Assembly (NCBI GenBank): GCA_029213195.1
Contig: JARGNI010000006.1
Location: 124,001-188,000, forward strand
From: Verrucomicrobiales bacterium
Lineage (GTDB): Bacteria; Verrucomicrobiota; Verrucomicrobiia; Verrucomicrobiales; DEV007
Direction: 5' to 3'
Length of the DNA: 64,000 nucleotides
Shown: piece by piece, positions 28,522-38,304 of the stretch
How the letters are laid out: every line of letters starts with the position of its first letter
How positions within the stretch are numbered: the stretch's first letter is position 1
The notes under the pieces: generated by a model
What the model was told of the DNA's origin: nothing
Database searches by the model: none
What the model saw: only the letters and a program-made list of their open reading frames with translations
Made by a program: the position numbers and the translations under genes

Positions 28522-28951
28522 GATCCGTTGAAACCGGGAACTCCGGAGAAATGGGAATCTCGAAGCGAGGACATCCTCTCTGTTTTCGAGCCGTATTGGA
28601 ATCACGCAATGCGGTCACCCTGCAACCCCCACCTTTCCCAATGAGGGGCGAACTCGATCTCCCCGGGGCTTTCGACATCTTCCCCTTTCCACCCCATCAA
28701 GAGAGCCGAACCTCGGCTCCAAGGAGAACCAGATCCTCCGCGATCACTGGATCCGGCACTCTCTTTCCGGAATTTCGTCAAAATCGATCGAAATCGCTTG
28801 CGAAACAACGTTTCTTAAGCTTCTGTCATAACAGAAATAAATGAAAAAAATTCAATTCACGGCTTGTTCCCAAATTCTTCTTCGTCGCCCCTTCCTTTCT
28901 TGATTTTTTATTTCCCACTGAATTTCTCTCAATACAGAAATTTCTGAAACA
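28522..28951. other. 430-base intergenic region between divergent operons
   Basis: No credible coding frame is seen. The left part is ordinary in base composition and should hold the PSD1 promoter. The last 120 bases (from about 28825) are AT-rich with two AACAGAAAT/ATACAGAAAT motifs and a palindrome just before the DCC/acyltransferase start, so this is the probable promoter and operator of that operon. Confidence 0.4.
28935..28946. promoter_or_regulatory. 12-bp palindrome just before the DCC/acyltransferase operon
   Basis: CAGAAATTTCTG is a perfect inverted repeat ending five bases before the ATG at 28952, with a half-site CAGAAAT at about 28832. The position suits an operator or translation-control site; no regulator is identified. 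Confidence 0.3.
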
Positions 28952-30130
28952 ATGAATACCGCCGAGATTTTCTATGATGGAAGCTGCCGAATCTGCACGA
29001 ATGGGATCGCTCGGATTCGTCCCTGGCTGGATCGTCGCAACATCAAACCGGTTCCCTTTTCTTCCGGTGCCGAGGAGGAGGAGATGATCCTCAAGTGGCA
29101 CGACGGCCGAGTCTTCGGAGGAGCCGATGCGATCATTTTTCTGGGACAGCTCTTCTGGTATTCCTGGCCGATTGCCACGCTCGCCAAAGCACCTGGACTT
29201 CATGCCCTCGCCCACACTGTCTATCGCTGGATCGCAAGAAATCGCAGCTGTATCAATGGCGCCTGTGCCATCGAATGGGACGCACCCAAGTTGGGCGCCT
29301 CCAAACCAAAGACCTGGCCCGGATGGACCTTTCTCACCTTGGTGATCGTGGTTGCCGTCGGCCTGGGTCTGCTCTACCCCCTCCCCGGCTGGCTCTGGAT
29401 GTGGCTCATCGCGGGAGCTCTCTGGATCGGGTTCAAAGGAATGACATTCCGGGAGAATGGGGGATGGAGGAAGATCAGCCTCCTCTATTTTCTCTGGGTG
29501 GGCACGGAGACAGGCCCATTTCTCCGGAAGCGCCCGTCGCCCCCCCCTCGAGAGACGCTTGTGATCAGTCCCTTCATCTTTCTCTCTCTCGGGCTACTCC
29601 TGCTCGCCCTCGTCGTTCCTCGCCTCGACGATCCCATTGCAACAGGCTGGGTTGGTGTCGCGGCCATGCTTTGCCTGCTCCACTTTGGTTCCTTCGCAGT
29701 CCTCGCCTTTCTCTGGAAACGAGCAGGATTCCCGGTTTCGCCCATCATGAAAGCTCCCTGGGCCGCGAAGAGCCTCGGGGAATTCTGGGGCCCAAGATGG
29801 AATCGTGCCTTCAGCGACTGGGCCCGGGTGCACATTTTTCGCCCCCTCGTACGCTTGCTCGGTACGTCGCGAGGAACGCTCGCGGGATTCCTCGCCTCGG
29901 GATTGGCCCACGAACTGGTCATCTCGCTTCCCGCTCGCGGAGGGTTCGGTCTCCCCACCTTCTACTTCCTCCTGCAGGGGACAGGACTTCTCCTTCAGAG
30001 AAAATCGCCCGCTCTGAAGAATCGAATCACCACGCTCGCCATCGTGCTCTTGCCGGCACCTCTGCTCTTTCACCCTCTTTTCATCGAACGGGTCTTCGCC
30101 CCCATGATCACTCTCCTTCCTTGCCCCTAA
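28952..30130 (+). CDS. fusion of DCC thiol-redox domain and wax-synthase-like membrane acyltransferase
   Basis: A 392-residue protein with two families joined. Residues 1-105 are a DUF393/DCC domain: FYDGSCRICTNGI carries D9-G10-x-C12-x-x-C15, the redox-type motif of this thioredoxin-like family. From residue 125 on there are about eight membrane helices, and the second half matches the MBOAT/wax-synthase-like family: SLGEFWGPRWNRAFSDWAR (FWGPRW at 278-283) and the conserved histidine in ASGLAHELVIS (H320). It would transfer an acyl group to an alcohol or sugar at the membrane. It leads an operon with two small paralogous membrane proteins and a DoxX-like protein. The fusion is unusual; the acceptor is unknown. 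Confidence 0.7.
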   Translation: MNTAEIFYDGSCRICTNGIARIRPWLDRRNIKPVPFSSGAEEEEMILKWHDGRVFGGADAIIFLGQLFWYSWPIATLAKAPGLHALAHTVYRWIARNRSCINGACAIEWDAPKLGASKPKTWPGWTFLTLVIVVAVGLGLLYPLPGWLWMWLIAGALWIGFKGMTFRENGGWRKISLLYFLWVGTETGPFLRKRPSPPPRETLVISPFIFLSLGLLLLALVVPRLDDPIATGWVGVAAMLCLLHFGSFAVLAFLWKRAGFPVSPIMKAPWAAKSLGEFWGPRWNRAFSDWARVHIFRPLVRLLGTSRGTLAGFLASGLAHELVISLPARGGFGLPTFYFLLQGTGLLLQRKSPALKNRITTLAIVLLPAPLLFHPLFIERVFAPMITLLPCP

Positions 30131-30150
30131 CACAACATCTAAAAATAAAC

Positions 30151-30582
30151 ATGGAACCGCTAGAACTCGCACTCCTCCTCGCAGGCATCGCGCACTTCGG
30201 AATTCTCATTGCCAGTGCCAATGCTCCGAAAGCCCTCAACTGGAAAGAGGCGTTGCGTCCTCTCTCGCCACTCCTCCGCCAGATGTTCTGGGTCTACGGC
30301 TGGTTCATCGTCCTCATCATCATCAGCTTCGGCACGATCACCCTGGTTCATCTCGAAACCTTCGTCGCAGGAGAATCGCTGGCCCGATGGGTCTGCGGGA
30401 TGATCGCCCTCTTCTGGTTCGTCCGGCTGATAGTTCAGTTCTTCGTCTTCGATGCCAAACCCTATCTCACGAACTGGTTCTACCGCGTCGGATATCACGG
30501 ACTGACCGTTGTCTTTCTCTATCTCACTGCCGTCTACAGCTGGGCGGCATTCTTTCCCAGCTTCACCCTACCACTACCATGA
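30151..30582 (+). CDS. small four-helix membrane protein, paralogue of next gene
   Basis: A 143-residue integral membrane protein starting at the ATG 20 bases after the acyltransferase gene. Four helices are visible: LALLLAGIAHFGILIASA, FWVYGWFIVLIIISFGTITL, WVCGMIALFWFVRLIVQFF and GLTVVFLYLTAVYSWAAFF. A motif LSPLLRQMFWVYGWFI recurs as LPPLLQEVFVVHKWFI in the next gene, so they are tandem duplicates. No known family was recognised with confidence. Its stop overlaps the next start (ATGA). Membership in the operon suggests a partner of the acyltransferase or of the redox domain. Confidence 0.7.
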   Translation: MEPLELALLLAGIAHFGILIASANAPKALNWKEALRPLSPLLRQMFWVYGWFIVLIIISFGTITLVHLETFVAGESLARWVCGMIALFWFVRLIVQFFVFDAKPYLTNWFYRVGYHGLTVVFLYLTAVYSWAAFFPSFTLPLP

Positions 30583-31001
30583 ATCCCATTCTCGAACACC
30601 TCGACAAAATCCTCATCGCCGCGGCCATCGGTCAGCTCATCATTGCCGGAATCAACATGCGGCTCGACCGGCTCCTGAACTGGAACACTGATCTGCAGAC
30701 TCTCCCTCCCCTTCTCCAGGAGGTCTTTGTCGTGCACAAGTGGTTCATCTCCATCACCCTTGTCATTTTCGGAGCGATCACGATCCGCTTCGCCGGAGAC
30801 ATCGCCGCGGCCAGTTACGAAATGACACGTTGGTTTGCCGCAGGGGTGGGTGCCTTCTGGGCGATCCGCACCGTGATCCAGTGGTGCTACTACGGATGGG
30901 ACAACTGGCGAGGCAAGACTCGTGAAACCACGATCCACTGGATCCTGACGATCAGCTACGGCGGTGCTGCATTCGTCTATCTCTTCGCCGCTTTTCGTTG
31001 A
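30579..31001 (+). CDS. small four-helix membrane protein, paralogue of preceding gene
   Basis: A 140-residue integral membrane protein whose ATG overlaps the preceding stop by four bases; the longer upstream frame is antisense-like and rejected. Four helices match those of its neighbour: ILIAAAIGQLIIAGINM, FISITLVIFGAITIRFA, WFAAGVGAFWAIRTVIQWCY and ILTISYGGAAFVYLFAAF. Conserved between the two are the PPLLQEVF segment and an aromatic-rich third helix followed by a short polar loop (YYGWDNWRGKTRE). They could form a heterodimer. Function unknown. Eighteen bases separate it from the DoxX-like gene. Confidence 0.7.
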   Translation: MNPILEHLDKILIAAAIGQLIIAGINMRLDRLLNWNTDLQTLPPLLQEVFVVHKWFISITLVIFGAITIRFAGDIAAASYEMTRWFAAGVGAFWAIRTVIQWCYYGWDNWRGKTRETTIHWILTISYGGAAFVYLFAAFR

Positions 31002-31019
31002 TCGCCAGACACTCTGACC

Positions 31020-31469
31020 ATGAACCAGGAAAAAACACTTCTCTACCAACTCAAGCTCATCTGCCGTTGGGCACTCGGACTCGTCTGGATCTGGGAAGGC
31101 CTCGTCCCCAAGATGCTTCTCCCCACCGCAATGCAGACCCGTGTTGTCGAAAACTCGGGACTCTACTGGCCCGATCCCGATACCTGGCTGGTCATCCTCG
31201 GTGCCTGGATGATCCTCGTCGGAGTTGTCCTCTGTATCGGCTGGCGCGAACGGCTCACTGTCTTCGGCGCGTCGCTCGCGATGACCCTCCTCATCTTTCT
31301 CGTTGCCGGAAACAACGCCTACGATTCTCTCGGTGACATGCACGGCGGAATCGCCAAGGACCTCTGTCTCTATGCCTGTGCCTGGGTCGTCTGGAAACTC
31401 GCGCCAATCGTTCCTTCACGCCCGACGCTCAGCGAGAGCGCATCGCACAGGGTTGAGTCCATGACCTGA
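31020..31469 (+). CDS. DoxX-like family membrane protein
   Basis: A 149-residue four-helix protein of the DoxX-like family. The opening LKLICRWALGLVWIWEGLVP, with a charged residue set in the first helix, and LGAWMILVGVVLCIGWRERL are typical. DoxX relatives form membrane complexes with oxidoreductases and may handle quinone or thiol redox; this is family knowledge, not proof here. It is the last gene of the DCC/acyltransferase operon. A hydrophilic tail (PTLSESASHRVESMT) ends 23 bases from the convergent sulfatase stop. Linkage with a thioredoxin-like DCC domain supports a redox role for the cluster. Confidence 0.7.
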   Translation: MNQEKTLLYQLKLICRWALGLVWIWEGLVPKMLLPTAMQTRVVENSGLYWPDPDTWLVILGAWMILVGVVLCIGWRERLTVFGASLAMTLLIFLVAGNNAYDSLGDMHGGIAKDLCLYACAWVVWKLAPIVPSRPTLSESASHRVESMT

Positions 31470-31492
31470 CCCTGTTGCGCGGTTGCTTCGGC

Positions 31493-33151
<1,659 letters not shown>

Positions 33152-33172
33152 GGAAGAAGGGTCCGGGGTTTC

Positions 33173-33196
33173 CTCGATGATGTCTTGTGATGAGGA
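33173..33196. promoter_or_regulatory. candidate operator between sulfatase and AraC-type regulator
   Basis: The 69 bases between the divergent genes contain an imperfect inverted repeat CCTCGAT...GATGAGG, with a further TTTTTTGG tract and a GATCAGACATGATC repeat next to the regulator start. An AraC-family site is expected here. The repeat is imperfect and the call is tentative. Confidence 0.3.
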
Positions 33197-33220
33197 GACA
33201 TTTTTTGGTATCGATCAGAC

Positions 33221-33979
33221 ATGATCAATGCGCCCCACTCTCCTCCGGAGATCCTGGATCATCCCGTGACGATCTCCTTGCTGAAACTGTTCGATCATCT
33301 CGATGAGGTCTGTTTCTTCATCAAGGATGACGAAAGTCGATTTCTTCATGTGAACCAGACCCTTCTGCTTCGCCTTGGATTGCGGGATGCCAGGGAAATT
33401 CTCGGGACGACCGATCACGAGCGCTATCCTGCCCCTGTGGCGGACCAGCTAGCGAAGGGAGATCGAGAAGTCATGGAAACGGGCGCTCCGCTGATCGAGC
33501 ACGCCGAGGTGCTCTTTGATCACCAGGGAAAACTCGAGTGGTTCTCCACTTCCAAGTATCCCATTGTCGCCAGCCAGGGAACCGCGCTGGGAGTGGCAGG
33601 GATCACCCGAAGCCTCTCCAAGGGTTTCTCCCAGGCAGGCGGGAGAAGCTTGGCGAATTCTGCCGCCACCCAGGTGATCGACTGGATCAGCGAAAACCCC
33701 AGTGGTCGATTTCGGGTTCGCGAACTGGCCCGAAGATCGGGCATTTCGGAAAGGCAACTGCATCGCCAGTTCATTGACCTCGTCAAGATGACTCCAAGCG
33801 AGTTCCTCCTGCGGTCCCGGGTCCATGCGGCTGCCGCAGATTTGCGCTACTCCGACGAGACGATTGTGTCGCTGGCGGAGAAATATGGGTTTTGCGATCA
33901 GAGCTCTTTTACGCGACAGTTCCGCCGCCTCCTCGGAATCACTCCGGCTCGCTATCGAAAGCGGCTGCATGAAGGATGA
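33221..33979 (+). CDS. AraC-family transcriptional regulator with PAS sensor domain
   Basis: A 252-residue regulator. Residues 15-130 form a PAS domain (ISLLKLFDHLDEVCFFIKDD, then REILGTTDHERYP and GVAGITRSL), which would bind a small ligand or cofactor. Residues 150-250 are an AraC/XylS double helix-turn-helix: IDWISENPSGRFRVRELARR, ISERQLHRQFIDLVKMTPSE and the closing FTRQFRRLLGITPARYRKR. The combination is common in verrucomicrobia next to sulfatase genes. Divergence from the sulfatase across 69 bases makes it the likely local activator. Confidence 0.85.
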   Translation: MINAPHSPPEILDHPVTISLLKLFDHLDEVCFFIKDDESRFLHVNQTLLLRLGLRDAREILGTTDHERYPAPVADQLAKGDREVMETGAPLIEHAEVLFDHQGKLEWFSTSKYPIVASQGTALGVAGITRSLSKGFSQAGGRSLANSAATQVIDWISENPSGRFRVRELARRSGISERQLHRQFIDLVKMTPSEFLLRSRVHAAAADLRYSDETIVSLAEKYGFCDQSSFTRQFRRLLGITPARYRKRLHEG

Positions 33980-34009
33980 GAATTTCGAGCTGCCCCACAG
34001 ACTTTCCCC

Positions 34010-34474
34010 ATGGACAAAGAATCGATCGTCGCCTCCCTGCGCGCCCAAGTTCAGGCGCAATATGAAAGAGCCGTCGCCGCCCTCGATGGGGCCCGAGAAG
34101 CAGCGACTGGAGACGACACCAAGGCGGAGAGCAAATACGACACACGAGGACTGGAGGCCTCCTATCTCGCAGCTGGCCAGGCCGAACAGGCCGACGAGCT
34201 TTCCCGAGCGGTGACGCTCCTGGACTCGGCGGAGTTTCCTCCCTACGATTTCGATGATCCGATCGGTCCAGGTGCCCTCATCGAAGTCGAAAAGGACGAA
34301 GAGATACTGAACTTCCTTCTCGCTCCAGCCGGCGGTGGATTGTCGCTCGAAACGGAAGAAGGCGAACTGGTGACCATTCTCGGCCCCGCTGCCCCGCTTC
34401 GCAGCGATCTGATGGGAAGACGCGCCGGTGAAATCGTCGGAGATCCTCCCGTCGCGATCCTAGAGGTTTTTTGA
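34010..34474 (+). CDS. GreA/GreB-family transcription elongation factor-like protein
   Basis: A 154-residue protein annotated in verrucomicrobia as GreAB-like. The N-terminal helical region (AQVQAQYERAVAALDGAREA) corresponds to the coiled coil, with ENKYDTRGLEA-type text seen here as ESKYDTRGLEASYLAAGQAE. The C-terminal FKBP-like domain carries GALIEVEKDEEI and the typical final segment LRSDLMGRRAGEIV. The coiled-coil tip is short and its acidic tip residues are less regular than in GreA, so transcript-cleavage activity is uncertain; it may work through the secondary channel of RNA polymerase in another way. It follows the regulator by 30 bases and converges with algH. Confidence 0.65.
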   Translation: MDKESIVASLRAQVQAQYERAVAALDGAREAATGDDTKAESKYDTRGLEASYLAAGQAEQADELSRAVTLLDSAEFPPYDFDDPIGPGALIEVEKDEEILNFLLAPAGGGLSLETEEGELVTILGPAAPLRSDLMGRRAGEIVGDPPVAILEVF

Positions 34475-34510
34475 ATCGTGGACTCGCACAAATCCTCGCG
34501 AGCTCTCTGA

Positions 34511-35065
34511 CTAATTCAGCCCCAGGTTGTCGGGCTCGTCCGCGATCAATTTGTACCAGGGACTCAATTCTCGAAGGAGATCTTTCCAGAGATCCTCTAC
34601 TTGCGAAACGTCGATGATCTCGCGCTCGGGTTTGTGGGTGATCCAGGAATTCCGCTCCAGCTCACCTTCCAGCTGCCCTTCCGACCAGCCGGAGTAACCT
34701 ACGAAAGCTCGAATATGAAAGCCCTCCATCTGGTGCATGACCGCTTCGGCGGCAGAAAGGTGCGTCGAGTATTGCAGCGATTCATCCTGCTCCGACCAGC
34801 CCAGGGCGGAAAAGGTGAGGTGCTCAGTATTGACCGGACCACCCAGGAAGACCGGCACCTCCGAAAGGTTCTCGTATTGCTCCACGGGTAGAGACTCTGC
34901 CGAGAGCAGGTCCCCGACTTTTTTCCCGATGGGACGATTCAGGATATAGCCGAGAGCCCCGGACTCCTCGTTGTGCTCGGTGAGGAGGAGGACGCTTTGG
35001 AAGAAGGTCGGCTCTTTCAGGCTGGGATCCGCGAGAATGAGGTTTCCTTGGAGAGAATCGTTCAC
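34511..35065 (-). CDS. algH: YqgE/AlgH family protein
   Basis: A protein of about 184 residues of the widespread YqgE/AlgH family, whose molecular role is not established. Recognition rests on SLQGNLILADPSLKEPTFFQ, LLTEHNEESGALGYILNRP and GGPVNTEHLTFSALG, then the C-terminal RAFVGYSGWSEGQLEGELE. No ATG fits. GTG at 35065 is chosen because it begins right at the family's N-terminus; TTG at 35074 is the alternative. A much longer upstream reading through the trpD gene is an antisense artefact. It is divergent from trpD, with starts about 105 bases apart. Confidence 0.85.
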   Translation of the reverse strand: MNDSLQGNLILADPSLKEPTFFQSVLLLTEHNEESGALGYILNRPIGKKVGDLLSAESLPVEQYENLSEVPVFLGGPVNTEHLTFSALGWSEQDESLQYSTHLSAAEAVMHQMEGFHIRAFVGYSGWSEGQLEGELERNSWITHKPEREIIDVSQVEDLWKDLLRELSPWYKLIADEPDNLGLN

Positions 35066-35170
35066 AATATACAAAAAGATGACGTTGCCGGGGCGTCTCA
35101 AAGACGCAAAAAGATTCTCGAACACAATTTCGCGATTGGCAATCCGGAAGGGTGAGTGTTCACTTCCCCC

Positions 35171-36214
35171 ATGGAAGCACTCACCGAAAAAGTTCGCTCC
35201 GGAGCGGAGCTTTCCAGCGCAGATGTCGCTGCCGCGACCGAATCTCTTCTCGACGAAAATGGAAGCGAGACCGCAAAAGCGGACTTTCTCGCCGCCCTCG
35301 CGCAGAAAGGCGAAACCGCTGCCGAGATCGCAGCATTCGTAAACGAATTCCTTTCTCACGCGGTTCAACCCGACCTGGACTCGGCGTCGATTTCGAAACC
35401 CCTCCTCGATGTCTGCGGGACCGGCGGCGATAAGTTGAACCTTTTCAACGTATCGACCACTAGCGTCTTTGTCCTCGCCGCAGCAGGGGTGGCCGTGGTC
35501 AAACACGGGAACCGCGGAATCACTTCGAAGAGCGGCGGAGCCGATGCCCTCGAAGCGTTGGGGATCCGAATCGATCTCGGTCCGGAAGACTTTGTTCGTT
35601 GCCTCGACGAAGTCGGAGCCGGCTTTCTTTTTGCCCCTCACTATCACCCGGCCTTCAAAGCGGTCGTCCCGGTGAGAAAGCAACTCGCCGCCCAGGGGCA
35701 GCGAAGCATTTTCAATATTCTCGGGCCGCTTCTCAATCCCGTTCGACCCGACTACCAGCTTATCGGGGTCTTCGATCCCGGGCTCTGTCCTGTCTTTGCC
35801 GAGATTCTCCAACGACTGGGCCGCAAGAGGGCCTGGGCTGTACACGGAAGTGCAGGCGAGGCCGGGGGAATGGACGAGCTCTCCACCATCGGGGCCACCG
35901 AAGTGTGGGAAACCGCAGGTGCGGGGACCACCCCATCCTCGTTCACGATTTCTCCTTCCGATTTGGGTATCGCTCCCCCCTCCCTCGAAGATCTCCAGGG
36001 GGGAGAGGCCAAGGAAAATGCCCAGCTCATTACCGACATCCTTGCCGGAGATTTGACGGGGCCAAAACGGGACCTGGTCTGCCTCAATGCCGCGGCAGGC
36101 CTTGTCATCACCGGGAAATCGCCGGACCTCCCGGCGGGTTGGGCACGGGCCAACGAGAGCATCGATTCGGGTGCCGCCCAGGAAATCCTCGAGCGTTGGC
36201 GGGCATTTTCGTGA
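35171..36214 (+). CDS. trpD: anthranilate phosphoribosyltransferase
   Basis: TrpD joins anthranilate and PRPP in the second step of tryptophan synthesis. The 347-residue product has all landmarks: helical N-terminus, DVCGTGGDKLNLFNVSTTS (PRPP-binding GTGGD near residue 80), VKHGNRGITSKSGGADALEA, APHYHPAFKAVVPVRKQL, and NILGPLLNPVRPDYQLIGVF. The DELST segment near the C-terminus is the second metal site. ATG 35171 fits the family better than the GTG five codons earlier. No other trp gene lies in the window, so the pathway genes are dispersed. Confidence 0.93.
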   Translation: MEALTEKVRSGAELSSADVAAATESLLDENGSETAKADFLAALAQKGETAAEIAAFVNEFLSHAVQPDLDSASISKPLLDVCGTGGDKLNLFNVSTTSVFVLAAAGVAVVKHGNRGITSKSGGADALEALGIRIDLGPEDFVRCLDEVGAGFLFAPHYHPAFKAVVPVRKQLAAQGQRSIFNILGPLLNPVRPDYQLIGVFDPGLCPVFAEILQRLGRKRAWAVHGSAGEAGGMDELSTIGATEVWETAGAGTTPSSFTISPSDLGIAPPSLEDLQGGEAKENAQLITDILAGDLTGPKRDLVCLNAAAGLVITGKSPDLPAGWARANESIDSGAAQEILERWRAFS

Positions 36215-36274
36215 GTATCCCGGCCACTCTTTCTGTGAGCAGAAAACGATGAGTCCGGTATAGTAGAGCAACGC

Positions 36275-38134
36275 ATGTCGAAACGGGCTCTCATTTTCAC
36301 CTTTCTCGGGGTCATCCTCGTTGGATTTCTCGTGTTCATCAACTTCGGGAAGAACCTGCCGCTGTTGGGCTTCTTCACCCCCAAGTTCACCGAAGAGATT
36401 CCGGAAAAACGACCTCCGCGGCTGGATCGACGTGACCTTGTTCGATTCGAGGGCATGAAAATGGAAGAAGTCCTCGCAACGCTGCTTGCCGAGCAGGAAA
36501 CGGTCGAAGGAGCAACCTCCCCCCAACCCTCTTCCTCTCCGTTTTTCTCCAGCCTCCCGGATCACCCGGTTCCCTTCCCCGAGAATGCGATCCCTCGCGA
36601 TGAGAAATGGCTCCGCGATTTCGTGACGTCGTTCGAGAAGGGGGACGGATCCAAACCCTCGGAGGAAGAGCTCTGGCAATTCACACTCGCCCTCTCGGCT
36701 CTTCGGATTTCACCCGAGCAGCTTCCAGAATCCCTCCGCGAAGCCGGCAACCCGAAGTCGGAATCGGACACCCTGTCAATCACTCTTCAATCCATTCCCA
36801 ACGAACTCGCCGGCCCGTTTGTCATCGGTGATTTTCACCGGGACGGAGAGGGTCTCGAGATTATCGACCAAGGGGGAACGCGGATGAGCACCCTCGATGG
36901 CGAAGGGAGGCCCGTCCCCGTTTCGGGCTCTCTCTCCCCCTTCGCAGGTAGCCAACTCGCCCCCGCCGATTTTGATCGGGACGGAGATCTCGATCTGCTC
37001 GTACTGCGGAGAAATGGTCTCCCCGATTCGCTGCTTCGCAATGAGGGCGGCGGAAATTTTCGTGACGTGACGATCGAGCTCGGCCTCCTCGCTTTTCGTG
37101 ACAGCACCGCCGCCGCTTGGATCGACTATGATGGAGACGGTCTCCTCGATCTCCTCTCAGGGAGCTCGGATCACCCGCTCGAGCTTTATCACCAGACCGA
37201 AGGTGGTGGCTTTCAGCCGGTCGCCTGGGATTTGAAACTCTGGGTCCCGCGGGGAATTCGTCAGATCGAGGTCGGTGATTTCTCAGGAGACGGACTCAGC
37301 GATATTTTTCTTGGGATCGATAGCTATCGAGATCGGTTCTGCCGGACTACTCCTGCGGAAACCTGGTCGGATTGGCGTTTTCCCGAAATCACTGCCGACG
37401 CCAATCTCTCGCCCAGTGAAGATGGTGTCGTGTCTTTCATCGATTTTGATGCCGACGGAAGACTCGACATTTTCATCCTGCCCCCATCAGAATCCACTGC
37501 GGAGACGAAAAAGCTGCAAATCTATCACGCCCGATCCGATGGGAGTTTCGAGGAAGTTGCTGAAGCCGTGGAGCTGGCTGACTACCAGGATCTTCGCAGC
37601 GTCACTCCAGTCGATATCGACAATGACGGATTCCTCGACCTGTTTTGTGCCACCCCCGAACTGGAGATCAATCGCCTCCTCTGGAACCGAGGCGGCCTCG
37701 CCTTCAAGGAAATCAGTATCGCCAGTCGCGCCAGCTTCCTCGATGCCCCGCTCGCAACCGAAGCGGTCGACTTCGACCAGGACGGGGTCATGGATCTCAT
37801 CTACGAGAACGAATCGGGTGAGCTGAGATGGCTTGAACCCCAGGGTGCCACTCAGGATTGGCTGCGAATCTCCCTTTCCAATGCTCGTGCCGGAATGCGC
37901 ATGACCACAGAGATCCGAGACAAGGACTGGGTCGTGCACGAGGTCACGCGGAATCTCAGGGGAGAAAAACAGCTTCACCTCGGATTGGGAGAAGCCGATG
38001 TGGTCGAAACCATTTCCATTTTTTCAGCAGATGGAGAGACCCCATTGGCCACCCAGGAAAAGGTGGCCCCCAACCAGGAAATCAGATTGGAACTGCCTCT
38101 CGAACCTCGGAAACGAGCCGTCGCCCCGCTCTAG
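36275..38134 (+). CDS. membrane-anchored FG-GAP/VCBS repeat protein
   Basis: A 619-residue protein with one N-terminal membrane helix (ALIFTFLGVILVGFLVFINF) and a large exported part. Residues 200-520 carry at least six FG-GAP/VCBS-type calcium-binding repeats: DFDRDGDLDLLVL, DYDGDGLLDLLSG, FSGDGLSDIFLGI, DFDADGRLDIFIL, DIDNDGFLDLFCA and DFDQDGVMDLIYE. These form a beta-propeller like integrin alpha. The C-terminal piece resembles the UnbV/ASPIC domain (LRISLSNARAGMRMTTEI, QLHLGLGEADVVETI). An adhesion or scaffold role on the cell surface is likely. It follows trpD by 60 bases, without a functional link that can be seen. Confidence 0.85.
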   Translation: MSKRALIFTFLGVILVGFLVFINFGKNLPLLGFFTPKFTEEIPEKRPPRLDRRDLVRFEGMKMEEVLATLLAEQETVEGATSPQPSSSPFFSSLPDHPVPFPENAIPRDEKWLRDFVTSFEKGDGSKPSEEELWQFTLALSALRISPEQLPESLREAGNPKSESDTLSITLQSIPNELAGPFVIGDFHRDGEGLEIIDQGGTRMSTLDGEGRPVPVSGSLSPFAGSQLAPADFDRDGDLDLLVLRRNGLPDSLLRNEGGGNFRDVTIELGLLAFRDSTAAAWIDYDGDGLLDLLSGSSDHPLELYHQTEGGGFQPVAWDLKLWVPRGIRQIEVGDFSGDGLSDIFLGIDSYRDRFCRTTPAETWSDWRFPEITADANLSPSEDGVVSFIDFDADGRLDIFILPPSESTAETKKLQIYHARSDGSFEEVAEAVELADYQDLRSVTPVDIDNDGFLDLFCATPELEINRLLWNRGGLAFKEISIASRASFLDAPLATEAVDFDQDGVMDLIYENESGELRWLEPQGATQDWLRISLSNARAGMRMTTEIRDKDWVVHEVTRNLRGEKQLHLGLGEADVVETISIFSADGETPLATQEKVAPNQEIRLELPLEPRKRAVAPL

Positions 38135-38304
38135 TCCGCCCCGGCATTCTCCGTAAAGCATTCTGCTTTCCTCCTTGTTTTAGAAAAAGTCTGGCGAATC
38201 TGGCATTTAAGATCTGTTTATGGATCGAGATACTTGTCTATCCGAGATATTCTGTGCAAGGTAACGAACAGGGAGAATCCAGCTCCTCCGTAAAGTGCAT
38301 TCCC

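Noticed and set aside
35066-36679. N-terminal extension of the AlgH frame to 722 residues
   Set aside because: All sequence upstream of about 35074 is antisense to trpD and the FG-GAP gene and has no family match; the AlgH family begins at the GTG chosen.
38154-38180. AAAGCATTCTGCTTT hairpin after the FG-GAP gene
   Set aside because: Six-base-pair stem with a three-base loop and a weak, interrupted T-tract; not strong enough to call as a terminator.
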